A program made the translations under genes and the position numbers. The notes below the pieces were generated by a model. It made no database searches. It was given only the letters and a program-made list of their open reading frames with translations, and was not told the DNA's origin. Positions 16,996-25,948 of a stretch of DNA of 63,865 nt are shown one piece after another. Numbering within the stretch: position 1 is the stretch's first letter; every line of letters begins with the position of its first letter. The stretch is taken from assembly GCF_016862375.1 (NCBI RefSeq), contig NZ_BOMV01000107.1, positions 1-63,865 of the forward strand. Direction: 5' to 3'. The stretch is from Paractinoplanes rishiriensis. Lineage in GTDB: Bacteria > Actinomycetota > Actinomycetes > Mycobacteriales > Micromonosporaceae.

Positions 16996-17490
16996 ATGCG
17001 CAGAGCAGTGACGGCGATCGCCGCACTGGTGGCCGCGGTCGTCGCGGCGACGACTTTCGCGGCGCCCGCTCAGGCGGCCGTACGCACTCTCGTGCAAGTC
17101 ACCAACGGATGGTGTGTCCGACAGATCAGCAACTACCCGGACCTCCGGTCGTGCAGCACCGCGCCGACAAGCGCGCGGAACTGGACCTTTGTCAACAAGG
17201 GCACGTACAACGGCCACCAACTCTGGGCCTTCAAGAACGCCAGCACCGGGAAGTGCATCGACTCCGCTCCACTGATGGTCACGTGCAGCGCCAACTCGAA
17301 TTACGAAAAGTGGGAGGTGTTCTACGTCAACACCGCATCGGGCCGCCGTATGGCGCTCAAGAATCTCGGCGCAGCACTTCATCGCGGGTCCCACGTCTGC
17401 ATGACCTTCCGCAACCCGGCCGGCGCCGCAGGAAACCTTCTCCTACGGCCTTGCAACATCTACGACTCTTTGCAGCAGTTCCGCCCCTGA
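16996..17490 (+). CDS. Secreted ricin-type beta-trefoil (RICIN-like) protein
   Basis: 164 residues from ATG 16996 with AAAGGG upstream; a start at 16924 would add a positively charged extension before the signal peptide and has no RBS. Signal peptide ~1-27 (MRRAVTAIAALVAAVV, cleavage after APAQA). The mature part is a single beta-trefoil-like domain with paired cysteines and repeats such as NGWCVRQIS, GKCIDSAPLMVTCS and SHVCMTFRNPAGAAGNLLLRPC. It ends in QQFRP rather than a clear QxW motif. Likely an extracellular carbohydrate-binding protein; ligand unknown. Confidence 0.75.
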   Translation: MRRAVTAIAALVAAVVAATTFAAPAQAAVRTLVQVTNGWCVRQISNYPDLRSCSTAPTSARNWTFVNKGTYNGHQLWAFKNASTGKCIDSAPLMVTCSANSNYEKWEVFYVNTASGRRMALKNLGAALHRGSHVCMTFRNPAGAAGNLLLRPCNIYDSLQQFRP

Positions 17491-17519
17491 CCGGCGGGAG
17501 TCGCTGAGTCCCACCAACA

Positions 17520-17552
17520 GTGGCCGTCACCCCATTGCGGGGTGGCGGCCAC
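17520..17552 (+). terminator. Terminator hairpin after the beta-trefoil gene
   Basis: Arms GTGGCCGTCACCCC (17520-17533) and GGGGTGGCGGCCAC (17539-17552) pair at all 14 positions with one G-U, loop ATTGC. There is no T tract, as is usual in this kind of genome. Placed 30 bp after the stop codon. Confidence 0.8.
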
Positions 17553-17862
17553 CTCGCTGGGGGGTCCGCATCACCGTCATTTACATCGGTCGATAGTCGC
17601 AGCAACTCTGATCGGCAGTGGATGTTCGAGCGGTTTCCTTCGCCGGCTGTCGATGCCGAATGTCGCCGGTAACCTGCGCCGACGCGGCCAGCCCAGTCCG
17701 GGATGGGACGGGTCGGCGGGAGAGAATACGTCGCCCGAATCGCTCATACAATCAACACCAAGGGGACGCGACCGAGGAACTCTGTTTAGCCGGAGCGATA
17801 CAGCAGGCGAATACGCTACCCCCCCCCCGGACGATTGGCTGACTTGCGGACCTCACCGGATC
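17553..17862. other. Intergenic region without recognised gene
   Basis: Includes a run of C at 17820-17828. No coding frame with normal codon bias or RBS is seen. Confidence 0.35.
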
Positions 17863-18963
17863 TTATGTGATGCGCAATTTCCGCACTGTGCCGGCTGTCA
17901 CGCCGAGCACGTCGGCGGCCTCCGCATCGCTGCAGCGATCCAAAACGTCCCGTAAACCCGGATATCCGCGCCGAAGGGCGCGATCGCGATAACGTCGCTG
18001 CCATCCCCCGGCATCACGGCGGCGCCAGACGTCTTGGTCGACCAGAATGACCGTGCACGCCAACCCGAACCTTGCTCGATACTGCGCCACAGTCCACTGA
18101 TGTTGACGTCTGAGGTGGCGATCCAGTAGATGCCGCCACACCCCGCACTCGAGGCAACGCAACCGCCCGTCGGCCGCGACCGGCTGCGAACCGACGGGCA
18201 CATCCGCCAGCCCGGCACGACATTGCTCGATGCTGCGCACGCTGCGGACCTGCCGCAGCTGCGCAGATACCCCGAGCTTGTTCCGCCAGTACCACACCCA
18301 TCGGCGGCCGCGCCCGACCAGCGCGCCGACGTCGGCCGCCGGCCACGCTGCGGTCGCACTGATCAAATGCCGCAAGTCCCGGTAATGCAGTCGCCGCGCC
18401 ACCGCGTGGAGTTCGGCTACCGCTGTCGCCGCCCGGCGGCGATTGGCATCGCCAAGGCGGTCGATGCGCGTCTGATCGGCCCGGGTGCGGTTCCCGACCA
18501 CGATAAGCGGCGTCTCGGGCGCGAGCCCAAACTTCCGCCGGTATTGATCCGGGGACAGGTTGTGCACAGGCTTCAGGTGCCGACCAATACAGCGGTACCG
18601 CCCGCCGCAAACCATGCAGACTAGGAGTCCATCGTGCTGTGGGTGCGCCACCTGGGGCGGCAGGGACGTTGTCGCGGTCACCGCGGCGGACCCAGCCGGC
18701 GCGGTGACCGCGAAGACCGTTTTGGCCAACGTCTGCTCGCCGCGTCGGTCTGGACAGGCGTCTGGCGATTTTGGCTTCGCCCTCGACGGCCGCTTTCGGC
18801 GTGCGACCGGGGCGACGATACCCGACACGTTGAGGGAATCCCTCGGCGCTGACTCAATCGGTGCTGGCCGTTCCACATGCAGCGTCGACCTCCAGGTAGG
18901 ACACGCAGGCATTGATCGATGTCGTTGCAGTTGCTCCGCCATCAGAAGGCTGGCGCGCATCAT
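17863..18963 (-). CDS. Protein with two MucR/Ros-type zinc fingers and HTH-like repeats
   Basis: 366 residues from ATG 18963 (ATG 18960 is equally possible). After ~110 low-complexity residues come a finger (CMVCGGRYRCIGRHLKPVH, then LSPDQYRRKFGL) and a second one (CLECGVWRHLLDRHLRRQH, then TVAQYRARFGL), the C2-HxxxH plus QYRxxFGL signature of MucR/Ros regulators. Between and after them are HTH-like units: YRDLRHLISATAAWPAADVG..WYWR and YPGLRDVLDRCSDAEAADVL..VRKLR. DNA binding is very likely. The protein at 55246-56103 shares the same units. Confidence 0.75.
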   Translation of the reverse strand: MMRASLLMAEQLQRHRSMPACPTWRSTLHVERPAPIESAPRDSLNVSGIVAPVARRKRPSRAKPKSPDACPDRRGEQTLAKTVFAVTAPAGSAAVTATTSLPPQVAHPQHDGLLVCMVCGGRYRCIGRHLKPVHNLSPDQYRRKFGLAPETPLIVVGNRTRADQTRIDRLGDANRRRAATAVAELHAVARRLHYRDLRHLISATAAWPAADVGALVGRGRRWVWYWRNKLGVSAQLRQVRSVRSIEQCRAGLADVPVGSQPVAADGRLRCLECGVWRHLLDRHLRRQHQWTVAQYRARFGLACTVILVDQDVWRRRDAGGWQRRYRDRALRRGYPGLRDVLDRCSDAEAADVLGVTAGTVRKLRIT

Positions 18964-19350
18964 GTACTGAACGCAAAGGTCAATGCAAGAAGTACTAGAC
19001 TTCTCGTTCAGGCCTTGCTGAGCGAACTGGATGGGCTGCCTGGAGGGGATGGGACGAGCCGATCGTCCCGGGAGGCGTCGCCAGGGTTCCGTGGGCAGGT
19101 ATTTCGCGCCACCGCCGGTCATGCGTGATGCACGGCAATCCACAGAAAAACCCGGTGAGCGCGCGTTAACCGCATCGGAAGCGGATCACCTGGCGTGCCG
19201 CCAGATCCATGATCGATCAGGTCAGGCCCGGAGCGCCCCCGAGAAATCCCGGCTCGTCAACAGGCCCCAAATCGAGATCGACGCGCACCCGGCACCTCAC
19301 GTGGGTGAGCGGACCGCCTAACCACGCCGACGTGGATTTCTCTTGGGAAA
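18964..19350. other. Intergenic region between zinc-finger gene and eccB
   Basis: Contains the inverted repeat AGAAGT-ACTAG-ACTTCT at 18988-19004, ~25 bp upstream of the zinc-finger gene start, a possible operator for it. Nothing else recognised. Confidence 0.35.
18988..19004. promoter_or_regulatory. Inverted repeat upstream of zinc-finger gene
   Basis: AGAAGT (18988-18993), ACTAG spacer, ACTTCT (18999-19004). Perfect 6-bp dyad in a locally AT-rich segment just before the start at 18963. Operator role is inferred. Confidence 0.35.
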
Positions 19351-20721
19351 TCAGCCGGCCTGGGCGGAACGACGGGCGGCAGTCTGGTCGAGCGACGGGC
19401 CGGCAGCCAGCAAGGTCAACATCTGAGCGGGTATCACGGTCGGGGTGACGCCGTTGTACCCGAGGCGGGGTAGCAGCTCCTTGCTGGCAAGGGGGTAGGC
19501 GACGCCGTTGTCGGTAACAATCACGACGACTCCGGTGGTGGCCGGGACGCCTGGCGTAGCGACGGGTGTGGCCACCACGCCGGTGGCGCGAGGCACGTAC
19601 ACCTCGTCAGCGGTCCGGTCGTTGCCGGCGATCAGGGTCCCTGCTGGCACGGTGGGGTCTGCTTGGATGTTCAGGCGGTCCGGCTCGCGGCCGGCAACGG
19701 TGACACAAGCTGACCGCATAGGCGGCGCCAGCGCCGGCACGGTGCCAGGAAGGCCGGTTTGGTCGCCGCCGAGCCGGGTCTTGGATGGAGGCAGACTCAG
19801 GAAGTTCGCGACAGGCTCCGGCGCCGAGGCGCCTTCCTGCGCCTGCAGCAAGCGGGACTGCACGTCGGTGATGGCGGCGATCCCGTCATCGAGAAGTACG
19901 GCTGTTTGCGTGCGCTGTGCGTCGGTCACGAGTTGGCCAGTACGCAGCCCGTCGACGATGCCTGACGGCTGTCCGGAAGGCGGCACGCTGGGTGCCCGAA
20001 GCTCCGGTCCCGTGGGTATGGCGTTGATCCATGCCGTTCCGACCGGCCACGGCTCACGCGTTTCCCATCCCAGGGCACGTCGCGTCGCCGATTCCTGCTC
20101 TCGGGGAATCGCGAAGCGACGGTTGCCGTGCACCAGGAACGACTCGCCTGACGGAGCAGAGACCAGCAGAGCTCGGCCTGCCGTCGTGACACTGGTTCCG
20201 CCGGGTACCGACGCGCCGACCACGACGGTGGTCCGCGGTCCGCTGTCCGCAGTCCTGGTGCACACCGACCAGTCGTTGCGCCTAAGCTGATCGCGAGCCG
20301 GTAAGGAATCGGGGGCGCCAGGGATGCCGAGGACAGGCCCCAAGGGGACACCGGAGAGCCGCTTCGCGGAGACAGACCGAACCTGAGCACCGGCATTGTC
20401 GGTCAGCAACAACGCTGAGGTGTAGTTGAGGACCGGGTGCAGCCGTTGGTCCGCCGCCAGGTAAACGTACTGCGCCCCGGTGCCTTTCTCCTGGAAGATC
20501 ACCGAAGGATCCCTGGGATTGACAGCGTTGTTGCCAGTAAGCAGGCCATAGATCGCGACGCCGCCCACGGCCAGCGCCGCGACAAGCATACCGACCAGTG
20601 CCGTGGTTCCGGCTCGACGCAGGGGCGAGCGAGCAGGATCGGGGTCGTGCGCAACCAGCGCGGACACGACGCGCTGAACCGCGTACTGGTAAGAATGCAC
20701 CTGATCCTGACGGGTGGCCAC
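19351..20721 (-). CDS. eccB: Type VII secretion core protein EccB
   Basis: 456 residues. The start MATRQDQVHSYQYAVQRVVSALV is the hallmark of EccB, followed by a single membrane helix (about 38-60) and a large extracytoplasmic domain with the conserved opening NPRDPSVIFQEKGTGAQYVY. EccB is part of the ESX membrane complex with EccC, EccD and EccE. None of those lies within this window, so it is either an orphan or part of a dispersed locus. The substrate genes at 3.3-5.6 kb are on the same strand 14 kb away. Confidence 0.92.
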   Translation of the reverse strand: MATRQDQVHSYQYAVQRVVSALVAHDPDPARSPLRRAGTTALVGMLVAALAVGGVAIYGLLTGNNAVNPRDPSVIFQEKGTGAQYVYLAADQRLHPVLNYTSALLLTDNAGAQVRSVSAKRLSGVPLGPVLGIPGAPDSLPARDQLRRNDWSVCTRTADSGPRTTVVVGASVPGGTSVTTAGRALLVSAPSGESFLVHGNRRFAIPREQESATRRALGWETREPWPVGTAWINAIPTGPELRAPSVPPSGQPSGIVDGLRTGQLVTDAQRTQTAVLLDDGIAAITDVQSRLLQAQEGASAPEPVANFLSLPPSKTRLGGDQTGLPGTVPALAPPMRSACVTVAGREPDRLNIQADPTVPAGTLIAGNDRTADEVYVPRATGVVATPVATPGVPATTGVVVIVTDNGVAYPLASKELLPRLGYNGVTPTVIPAQMLTLLAAGPSLDQTAARRSAQAG

Positions 20722-21203
20722 GGCGTCACTGTAGCCGCCCGGCTCCGCCCAGGTGTGCCCTGGGATGCTGGCCGAAACCGTCGGTCACCCGGTTCCGAAC
20801 TTCCAATACGACGCCGCCTTCATTGCACTTCGGGCCAGCAACGGTACGCAACTGCGCACTTGATTCTGCCGGGCCACAATGACAGCGAACAGATCATAGG
20901 TCTGGTTATTGCGCGGTAACCGGACGCCGGGATGCTACGCCGCGAAATCCGGCAACTCCTTGCAGTGCGCTATTCTAAATAGGTGCTTAAATAGCGCGTG
21001 GATACACCCCGCATGGCATTGACCGACACGCCTAGTGCCTTATGCTCGGAACGCGATTCGCCGGAGCCTCATGTATCGAGTGCCAGCGATACCCAAAGGT
21101 GGCACGGCCGCCCCTCAGACGACGGCCGCCTCTCCAGGCGTAGCCGGCAGTGCGGGAAATGGACAACATCTTTCAACGGGCCAGTGGCAGGAGCTCCGGC
21201 ATC
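20722..21203. other. Intergenic region upstream of eccB
   Basis: No complete gene. Contains the AT-rich inverted repeat at 20967-20997 and presumably the eccB promoter. Confidence 0.35.
20967..20997. promoter_or_regulatory. AT-rich inverted repeat (GCGCTATT...AATAGCGC)
   Basis: Perfect 8-bp arms at 20967-20974 and 20990-20997 around an AT-rich 15-nt centre, conspicuous in this GC-rich sequence. It lies ~245 bp upstream of eccB and ~205 bp before the small peptide gene at 21204. Candidate operator or promoter island. Confidence 0.4.
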
Positions 21204-21434
21204 ATGATCGATCAGAACGTCGTCGTTCGGGCGTTGGCGATGGCCGTAGCGGCCGTCGCCACGGCCTTCTCCGTACTCGTCTTGGTTCACGACAGCGGCA
21301 CCGCCGGACACCACCCGCATGAGCAAACCGATATCGGTGTCATTCCGCCATCTCGTTCCGGGTTCGGATACCCGCCCGACGTTCCCGCTACACCTGTTAC
21401 CAGATGGCCTGCGCGCCCGGATGATTCTAGGTAG
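21204..21434 (+). CDS. Small membrane/secreted peptide, 76 aa
   Basis: ATG 21204 follows CAGGAG by 10 nt. One N-terminal hydrophobic segment (VVVRALAMAVAAVATAFSVLVLV, about 6-28) precedes a hydrophilic His/Pro-rich tail, so it is either a single-pass membrane peptide or has an uncleaved signal anchor. No homologue recognised. It lies upstream of metE but 206 bp away. Coding status rests on RBS, hydrophobic profile and codon bias only. Confidence 0.45.
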   Translation: MIDQNVVVRALAMAVAAVATAFSVLVLVHDSGTAGHHPHEQTDIGVIPPSRSGFGYPPDVPATPVTRWPARPDDSR

Positions 21435-21640
21435 CCCCACGGGATAGAGCCAACCGGTCGAATGAACTGGCAACGGCGCCAGCTTCTGCCGACATTTGTA
21501 CTCCAACTTAAGCGTGGTCCGGCCACATCTTCGACGGGGCATCCGGCGGTCTCTCGGGAAGACCAGGGCGGCAGCCGGTACCCGCCGTACCCTGCCTTCC
21601 CCTTCCCGCCCGCCGGGCACTTCGAGGGAAGGAACCCCTG

Positions 21641-23884
21641 GTGAGCACCACCTTCGGGCAGAGCACCGTGCTCGGTTATCCCCGCATCGGCGGCAACCGC
21701 GAGCTGAAGAAGGCCGTCGAGTCCTACTGGGCCGGCAAGATCGACGCCGCCACGCTGGAGAACACTGCCGCCGGGCTGCGTGCCGAGGTGTGGCGGACGC
21801 TGCGTAACGCCCGCCTCGACGCGATCCCGTCCAGCACGTTCTCCTACTACGACCACGTGCTCGATACCGCGGTCGCGGTCGGCGCCATCCCGCAGCGGTT
21901 CGCCCGGCTCGGCCTGCCGCCGTTGGACACCTACTTCGCGATGGCACGCGGCGTGGACGCCGAGCCCGCGCTCGAACTGACCAAATGGTTCGACACGAAC
22001 TACCACTACCTGGTCCCGGAGATCGACGCGGACACGACCTTCACCGCCAACCCCGCAAATGCAATTTCCGAGTACGCCGAGGCACAGACACTCGGCATCA
22101 CCACTCGGCCGGTGCTGGTCGGACCGGCGACGTTTCTGCTGCTGGCCAAGGGTGCTGACCCGTTTGCCCGGCTCGAGGACCTGGTAGCCGCGTACGCACG
22201 GATCCTGACCGCGCTGGCCGAGGCCGGGGTCGCCTGGGTCCAGCTGGACGAACCAGCGTACGTGGCCGACCGCACCCCCGACGAGATCAAGGCCCTGCAC
22301 CGGGCTTACACGGCGCTCGGCGAGGTCGAGCACCGGCCGCGGATCTTCGTGGCCACCTATTTCGGCGAGTTGGGTGACGCGCTGCCGGCCCTGCTGGATA
22401 CGCCGATCGAGGCGCTCGGCCTCGACCTGGTGGCCGGCCCGGGCAACCTGTCCCGGCTGGCCGCAGCCGGACCGCTGGGCGGCACGACGATCGTGGCCGG
22501 TCTCATTGACGGCCACAACATCTGGCGTACCGACCTGCGCGCCGCCATCGTGACCGGTGCGACGGTGACCGCGCTGGCCGACCACGTCGCGGTGTCCACC
22601 TCCTGCTCATTGCTGCACGTGCCGGTCGATCTGTCGGCTGAGACCAAGCTCGACCCGGCGCTGTCCGCCCGGCTGGCGTTCGCCCGGCAGAAGGTCGACG
22701 AGGTGGTGCTGCTGCTCGGCCGTGCCCTGCGCGACGGCACCGCTAGCCTGCCCGAACCGCTACCACCGGCCCCGGCCGCGTGGCGCCGCGACGACGTCCG
22801 GGCCCGGCTCGCCGCGCTCACCCCGGCCGACCGGCAGCGCGGCAGCTACCCCGCACGGGCCGAGGCTCAGCAGGCCCGGCTGAACCTGCCGGAGCTGCCC
22901 ACCACCACGATCGGCTCGTTCCCGCAGACCGCTGAGCTGCGCCGGGCCCGCGCGCAACGACGAGCCGGAACCCTCGACGAGGCCGGATGCGAGGCGCGGA
23001 TGCGCGCCGAGGTCGAACACGTCATCCGCCTGCAGGAACGGCTCGGCCTGGACGTGCTGGTGCACGGCGAACCCGAACGCAACGACATGGTGCAGTACTT
23101 CGGCGACCAGCTCAACGGGTTCGCCACCACCGAGTTCGGCTGGGTCCAGTCGTACGGCTCAAGGTGTGTCCGCCCGCCGATCGTCTACGGCGACGTCGCC
23201 CGGCCCGCCCCGATGACCGTGCCATGGTCCAGCTATGCCCAGTCGCTGACCGGCAAGCCGGTCAAGGGCATGCTGACCGGCCCGGTCACCATCCTCGCCT
23301 GGTCGTTCGTGCGCACCGACCAGCCCCGCGCCGACACCGCCGACCAGGTCGCGCTCGCCCTGCGCGACGAATGCCAGGACCTGCAGACCGCCGGCATCCG
23401 GGTGATCCAGGTCGACGAGCCGGCCCTGCGCGAAACCCTGCCGCTGCGCAAGGCCGACCAGAAGGCGTACCTGGACTGGGCGGTCGGCGCGTTCCGGCTC
23501 GCCACCAGCGGAGTCGCCGACGATACCCAGATCCACACCCACCTGTGCTACTCCGAGTTCGGCGAGGTCATCACCGCCATCGACGCCCTCGACGCCCTCG
23601 ACGTCACCAGCATCGAGGCGTCCCGATCCAAGATGGAGGTCCTCGACGACCTGGCCGGCATCGGTTACCGCCGCGGCGTCGGCCCCGGCGTGTGGGACAT
23701 CCACTCCCCGCGCGTGCCGTCGCACGACGAGGTCATCGACGCGCTCCGGCGCGCGGTCGCGGCCGTCCCGGCCCGACGCCTGTGGGTCAACCCGGACTGC
23801 GGCCTCAAGACCCGCGGCTACCCCGAGGTCGAGGCCTCACTGAAACGCCTGATCGCGGCCGCCGCCGCGGTCCGCGGCAACTGA
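21641..23884 (+). CDS. metE: Cobalamin-independent methionine synthase (5-methyltetrahydropteroyltriglutamate-homocysteine methyltransferase)
   Basis: 747 residues, the normal full length. GTG 21641 has GAAGGA upstream and gives the typical N-terminus TVLGYPRIGGNRELKKAVES. The C-terminal catalytic barrel carries the zinc ligands in IHTHLCYSEFGE (near residue 635) and NPDCGLKTRGYPEVEASL (near 720), and the homocysteine site TTTIGSFPQT (near 420). Transfers a methyl group from polyglutamylated methyltetrahydrofolate to homocysteine in the cytoplasm. No cobalamin or SAM riboswitch could be recognised in the 200 bp upstream. Confidence 0.97.
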   Translation: MSTTFGQSTVLGYPRIGGNRELKKAVESYWAGKIDAATLENTAAGLRAEVWRTLRNARLDAIPSSTFSYYDHVLDTAVAVGAIPQRFARLGLPPLDTYFAMARGVDAEPALELTKWFDTNYHYLVPEIDADTTFTANPANAISEYAEAQTLGITTRPVLVGPATFLLLAKGADPFARLEDLVAAYARILTALAEAGVAWVQLDEPAYVADRTPDEIKALHRAYTALGEVEHRPRIFVATYFGELGDALPALLDTPIEALGLDLVAGPGNLSRLAAAGPLGGTTIVAGLIDGHNIWRTDLRAAIVTGATVTALADHVAVSTSCSLLHVPVDLSAETKLDPALSARLAFARQKVDEVVLLLGRALRDGTASLPEPLPPAPAAWRRDDVRARLAALTPADRQRGSYPARAEAQQARLNLPELPTTTIGSFPQTAELRRARAQRRAGTLDEAGCEARMRAEVEHVIRLQERLGLDVLVHGEPERNDMVQYFGDQLNGFATTEFGWVQSYGSRCVRPPIVYGDVARPAPMTVPWSSYAQSLTGKPVKGMLTGPVTILAWSFVRTDQPRADTADQVALALRDECQDLQTAGIRVIQVDEPALRETLPLRKADQKAYLDWAVGAFRLATSGVADDTQIHTHLCYSEFGEVITAIDALDALDVTSIEASRSKMEVLDDLAGIGYRRGVGPGVWDIHSPRVPSHDEVIDALRRAVAAVPARRLWVNPDCGLKTRGYPEVEASLKRLIAAAAAVRGN

Positions 23885-23895
23885 CCTCACCCCCA

Positions 23896-23927
23896 GCCGG
23901 GCGGGCTCTTGCCGGAGCCCGCCCGGC
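23896..23927 (+). terminator. metE terminator hairpin
   Basis: Perfect 13-bp arms GCCGGGCGGGCTC (23896-23908) and GAGCCCGCCCGGC (23915-23927), loop TTGCCG, 12 bp after the metE stop. No T tract. Confidence 0.85.
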
Positions 23928-23954
23928 GCACACCGACACGAATGGAAGTGAGCA

Positions 23955-24459
23955 TTGACAACTCCACCCGGTCGGCCGCCCTCGGCGTCCGCGCTGACCC
24001 TGTCGCAGATCATGGACCAGCACCACACCAACCTGATGGGCACTGTGCACGGCGGCCGCATCCTCAACCTGATCGATTCGGTCGCCGGGGTGGTCGCCGC
24101 CCGGCACTCTGAGGGCCCCGCGGTGACCGCCGCGGATGGACGAGACCGCTTTCCTGCAGGCGGTGCGGGTCGGCGACGTCGTGCACGTGCAGGCCCGCAT
24201 CACGTGGGCCGGTCGCAGCTCGATGGAGGTCGCCGTCACCGCGACCGCCGACCGCTGGGACCGCGCCGTCCCGCCGACCAGGGTGGCCACCTCGCACCTG
24301 GTGATGGTCGCGGTCGACGACGACGGCAAGCCGCGCACGGTGCCGGCGCTGCTGCCGGAGACCGACGAGGACCACCGTGACTTCCGCCGCGCCGAGATCC
24401 GCCGCGAGCACCGCCTCGCCCTGCGCCGCGCCCTGGCCGAACAGGCGAACCTCGAATGA
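23955..24459 (+). pseudogene. Acyl-CoA thioesterase (hotdog fold), frameshifted
   Basis: From TTG 23955 (GGAAG upstream) the frame reads LTLSQIMDQHHTNLMGTVHGGRILNLIDSVAGVVAARHS, the classic YciA/BFIT N-terminus with the HGG loop. After AVTAA at about 24132 the frame breaks, and a +1 frame continues DETAFLQAVRVGDVVHVQAR to EHRLALRRALAEQ at 24459. Removing one base in GCGGATGGACGAG would give AVTAAVDETAFLQ, the expected family sequence. Either a recent inactivating insertion or a sequencing error. The stop overlaps the next start by ATGA. Confidence 0.8.
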
Positions 24460-24818
24460 CGGCAAGCCTGGACGGCTGCCGGCTGACGGTGTGCCGCGAC
24501 TGCTGCTGCGGCAGCCGGGTGAAACACCCCGATGTCGATCACGACGCCCAGCTGGACCTCCTGCGCGACGCGCTCGCACCGCAGCATCAGGTGCGCACGA
24601 GCAACTGCCTGGACGTGTGCACCCAGTCCAACGTGATCGTCGTGCACCCGGCGCCGCGGGCGCGGCGGGCCGGGGCCCGGCCGGTCTGGTTCGGCCTGGT
24701 GGTGGAGAGCACGGTCGAGGCTGACCTGGTCGCCTGGGTCCCCGCCGGCGGCCCCGGCGTGGCCGACCTGCCGGCCCCGCTCGAGTTGTCGGTGATCAGC
24801 CCGCCGCCCGGGCAGTGA
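24456..24818 (+). CDS. (2Fe-2S) thioredoxin-like ferredoxin domain protein
   Basis: 120 residues. Cysteine pattern CRDCCCGSRVKHPDVDHDAQ near the N-terminus and NCLDVCTQSNVIVVHP in the middle match the small (2Fe-2S) ferredoxin/sucrase-ferredoxin-like family, followed by RPVWFGLVVE. ATG overlaps the thioesterase stop (ATGA), so it belongs to that transcript. Role: electron transfer or iron-sulfur sensing, partner unknown. Confidence 0.75.
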   Translation: MTASLDGCRLTVCRDCCCGSRVKHPDVDHDAQLDLLRDALAPQHQVRTSNCLDVCTQSNVIVVHPAPRARRAGARPVWFGLVVESTVEADLVAWVPAGGPGVADLPAPLELSVISPPPGQ

Positions 24819-24859
24819 CCCAGGGCAGCCGGCCGGCGGCCACCACCACCCGCCCTCCG

Positions 24860-25849
24860 TCAATCGTTGGCTGGACCGGGTTGCGGAGCTGCCGCGACCG
24901 GGCCGTCGTGCACCTCCACCCCGACCGTGGCCAGCGCCGCTCGCACCGCGTCGGCCCCGGCGAAGTATTTCTGCGCGCGCAGGTCTTCGCGCGCCGCGAG
25001 CAACTGCCGCACGAGCGGCCGCATACGCTCGGTGGGGTCGCGCAGGCCATCCGGTGCCACCTGCGCCTGTCGCAAGATCAGCGTGCGCAGCACGGCGCGG
25101 GCCTGCTCGGCGCCGTCGTCCTCCTCCGTGTCGGCGCTCCAGGCGTGCACGCCGGCCTCCAGATCGAGGATCGACCTGGTCATCGCCGGCGCGTCACCGC
25201 GGGCCAAAGCCTCGTCGAAGCGGCGTTCACAGTCGGCGGCCAGCTCGGTCACCGTCGGCCCCGCAGCCGCGACCACCGCGGACTGCCGCGGCACCGTGGT
25301 CCGCAGGACGGCGCCGTGGTGGGCGAGCCCGCGCAGGTCGGTCAGGGTCAGCGTGGTGCCGGCCGGCAGCACGGTGCTGTGCCCGCGGCGGCGCACGGTC
25401 AGCCCGCCCCGGCCGGCCACCTCGACGGAATCGGCCTCCGGGTCGATGTGGACCGCGGTGTGCTCGTCGACACCGAGCACGGCGGCGTCGTCGGGCAGGT
25501 GCTGCTCCATCACCCGCAGGCGGCGCTCGCCCAGATAGCAGAACCGGGTGTCGTGGGTGCCACCCTCCTTGTTGTCGTAGTGCGGCACCACCGCCACGCA
25601 CAGATCCAGATGACGCAGCACGTCAAGCCCCTCGATCCAGTGGGACGGCTCGCCGGCCTTGTAGATCTCGTACACCGGAACCGTCCAGCGGCCCAGCGTC
25701 GCCGCAGCAGCGGAGGCGAACACGGTATGCCCGCGGCGCCGCACCATCCGGTCTTGCAGCGCCCGAGTGACCGCACCGGCGGTCCACCAGCGCATCGCAT
25801 AGGTGGGGCTGCCCGGCCCCGAGAACAGCCACTCGGCGTTGCGGACCAT
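24860..25849 (-). CDS. CysS/YqeB C-terminal-domain protein with peptidase S51-like core, N-terminally truncated
   Basis: From ATG 25849 the protein (329 aa) reads VRNAEWLFSGPGSPTYAMRW, TVFASAAAATLGRWTVPVYE, VAVVPHYDNKEGGTHDTRFC and LGVDEHTAVHIDPEADS: a class I glutamine-amidotransferase/peptidase S51-like fold. It ends in a domain like the C-terminus of cysteinyl-tRNA synthetase (LLAAREDLRAQKYFAGADAV). Homology extends upstream only to about 25940 (VARGLRGGG). The usual first ~90 residues are missing and replaced by an unrelated plus-strand fragment. Probably a degraded gene; product function in this family is unknown. Confidence 0.6.
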   Translation of the reverse strand: MVRNAEWLFSGPGSPTYAMRWWTAGAVTRALQDRMVRRRGHTVFASAAAATLGRWTVPVYEIYKAGEPSHWIEGLDVLRHLDLCVAVVPHYDNKEGGTHDTRFCYLGERRLRVMEQHLPDDAAVLGVDEHTAVHIDPEADSVEVAGRGGLTVRRRGHSTVLPAGTTLTLTDLRGLAHHGAVLRTTVPRQSAVVAAAGPTVTELAADCERRFDEALARGDAPAMTRSILDLEAGVHAWSADTEEDDGAEQARAVLRTLILRQAQVAPDGLRDPTERMRPLVRQLLAAREDLRAQKYFAGADAVRAALATVGVEVHDGPVAAAPQPGPAND

Positions 25850-25948
25850 CGCCAGACCGCGCACGCCGTCGTCCGGGCACGGGTCGTTACCGCCGCCACG
25901 CAGCCCCCGCGCCACCAACCGAACCGGCCCGCGGCGCCGGACCGCTGA

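Noticed and set aside
21435..21640. Cobalamin or SAM riboswitch before metE
   Set aside because: Looked for the B12-box core and SAM-type kink-turn elements; none recognisable, only GC-rich sequence with an RBS.
23955..24459. Treating the two thioesterase halves as separate genes
   Set aside because: The halves align end to end with one hotdog protein, and the second half lacks its own RBS.
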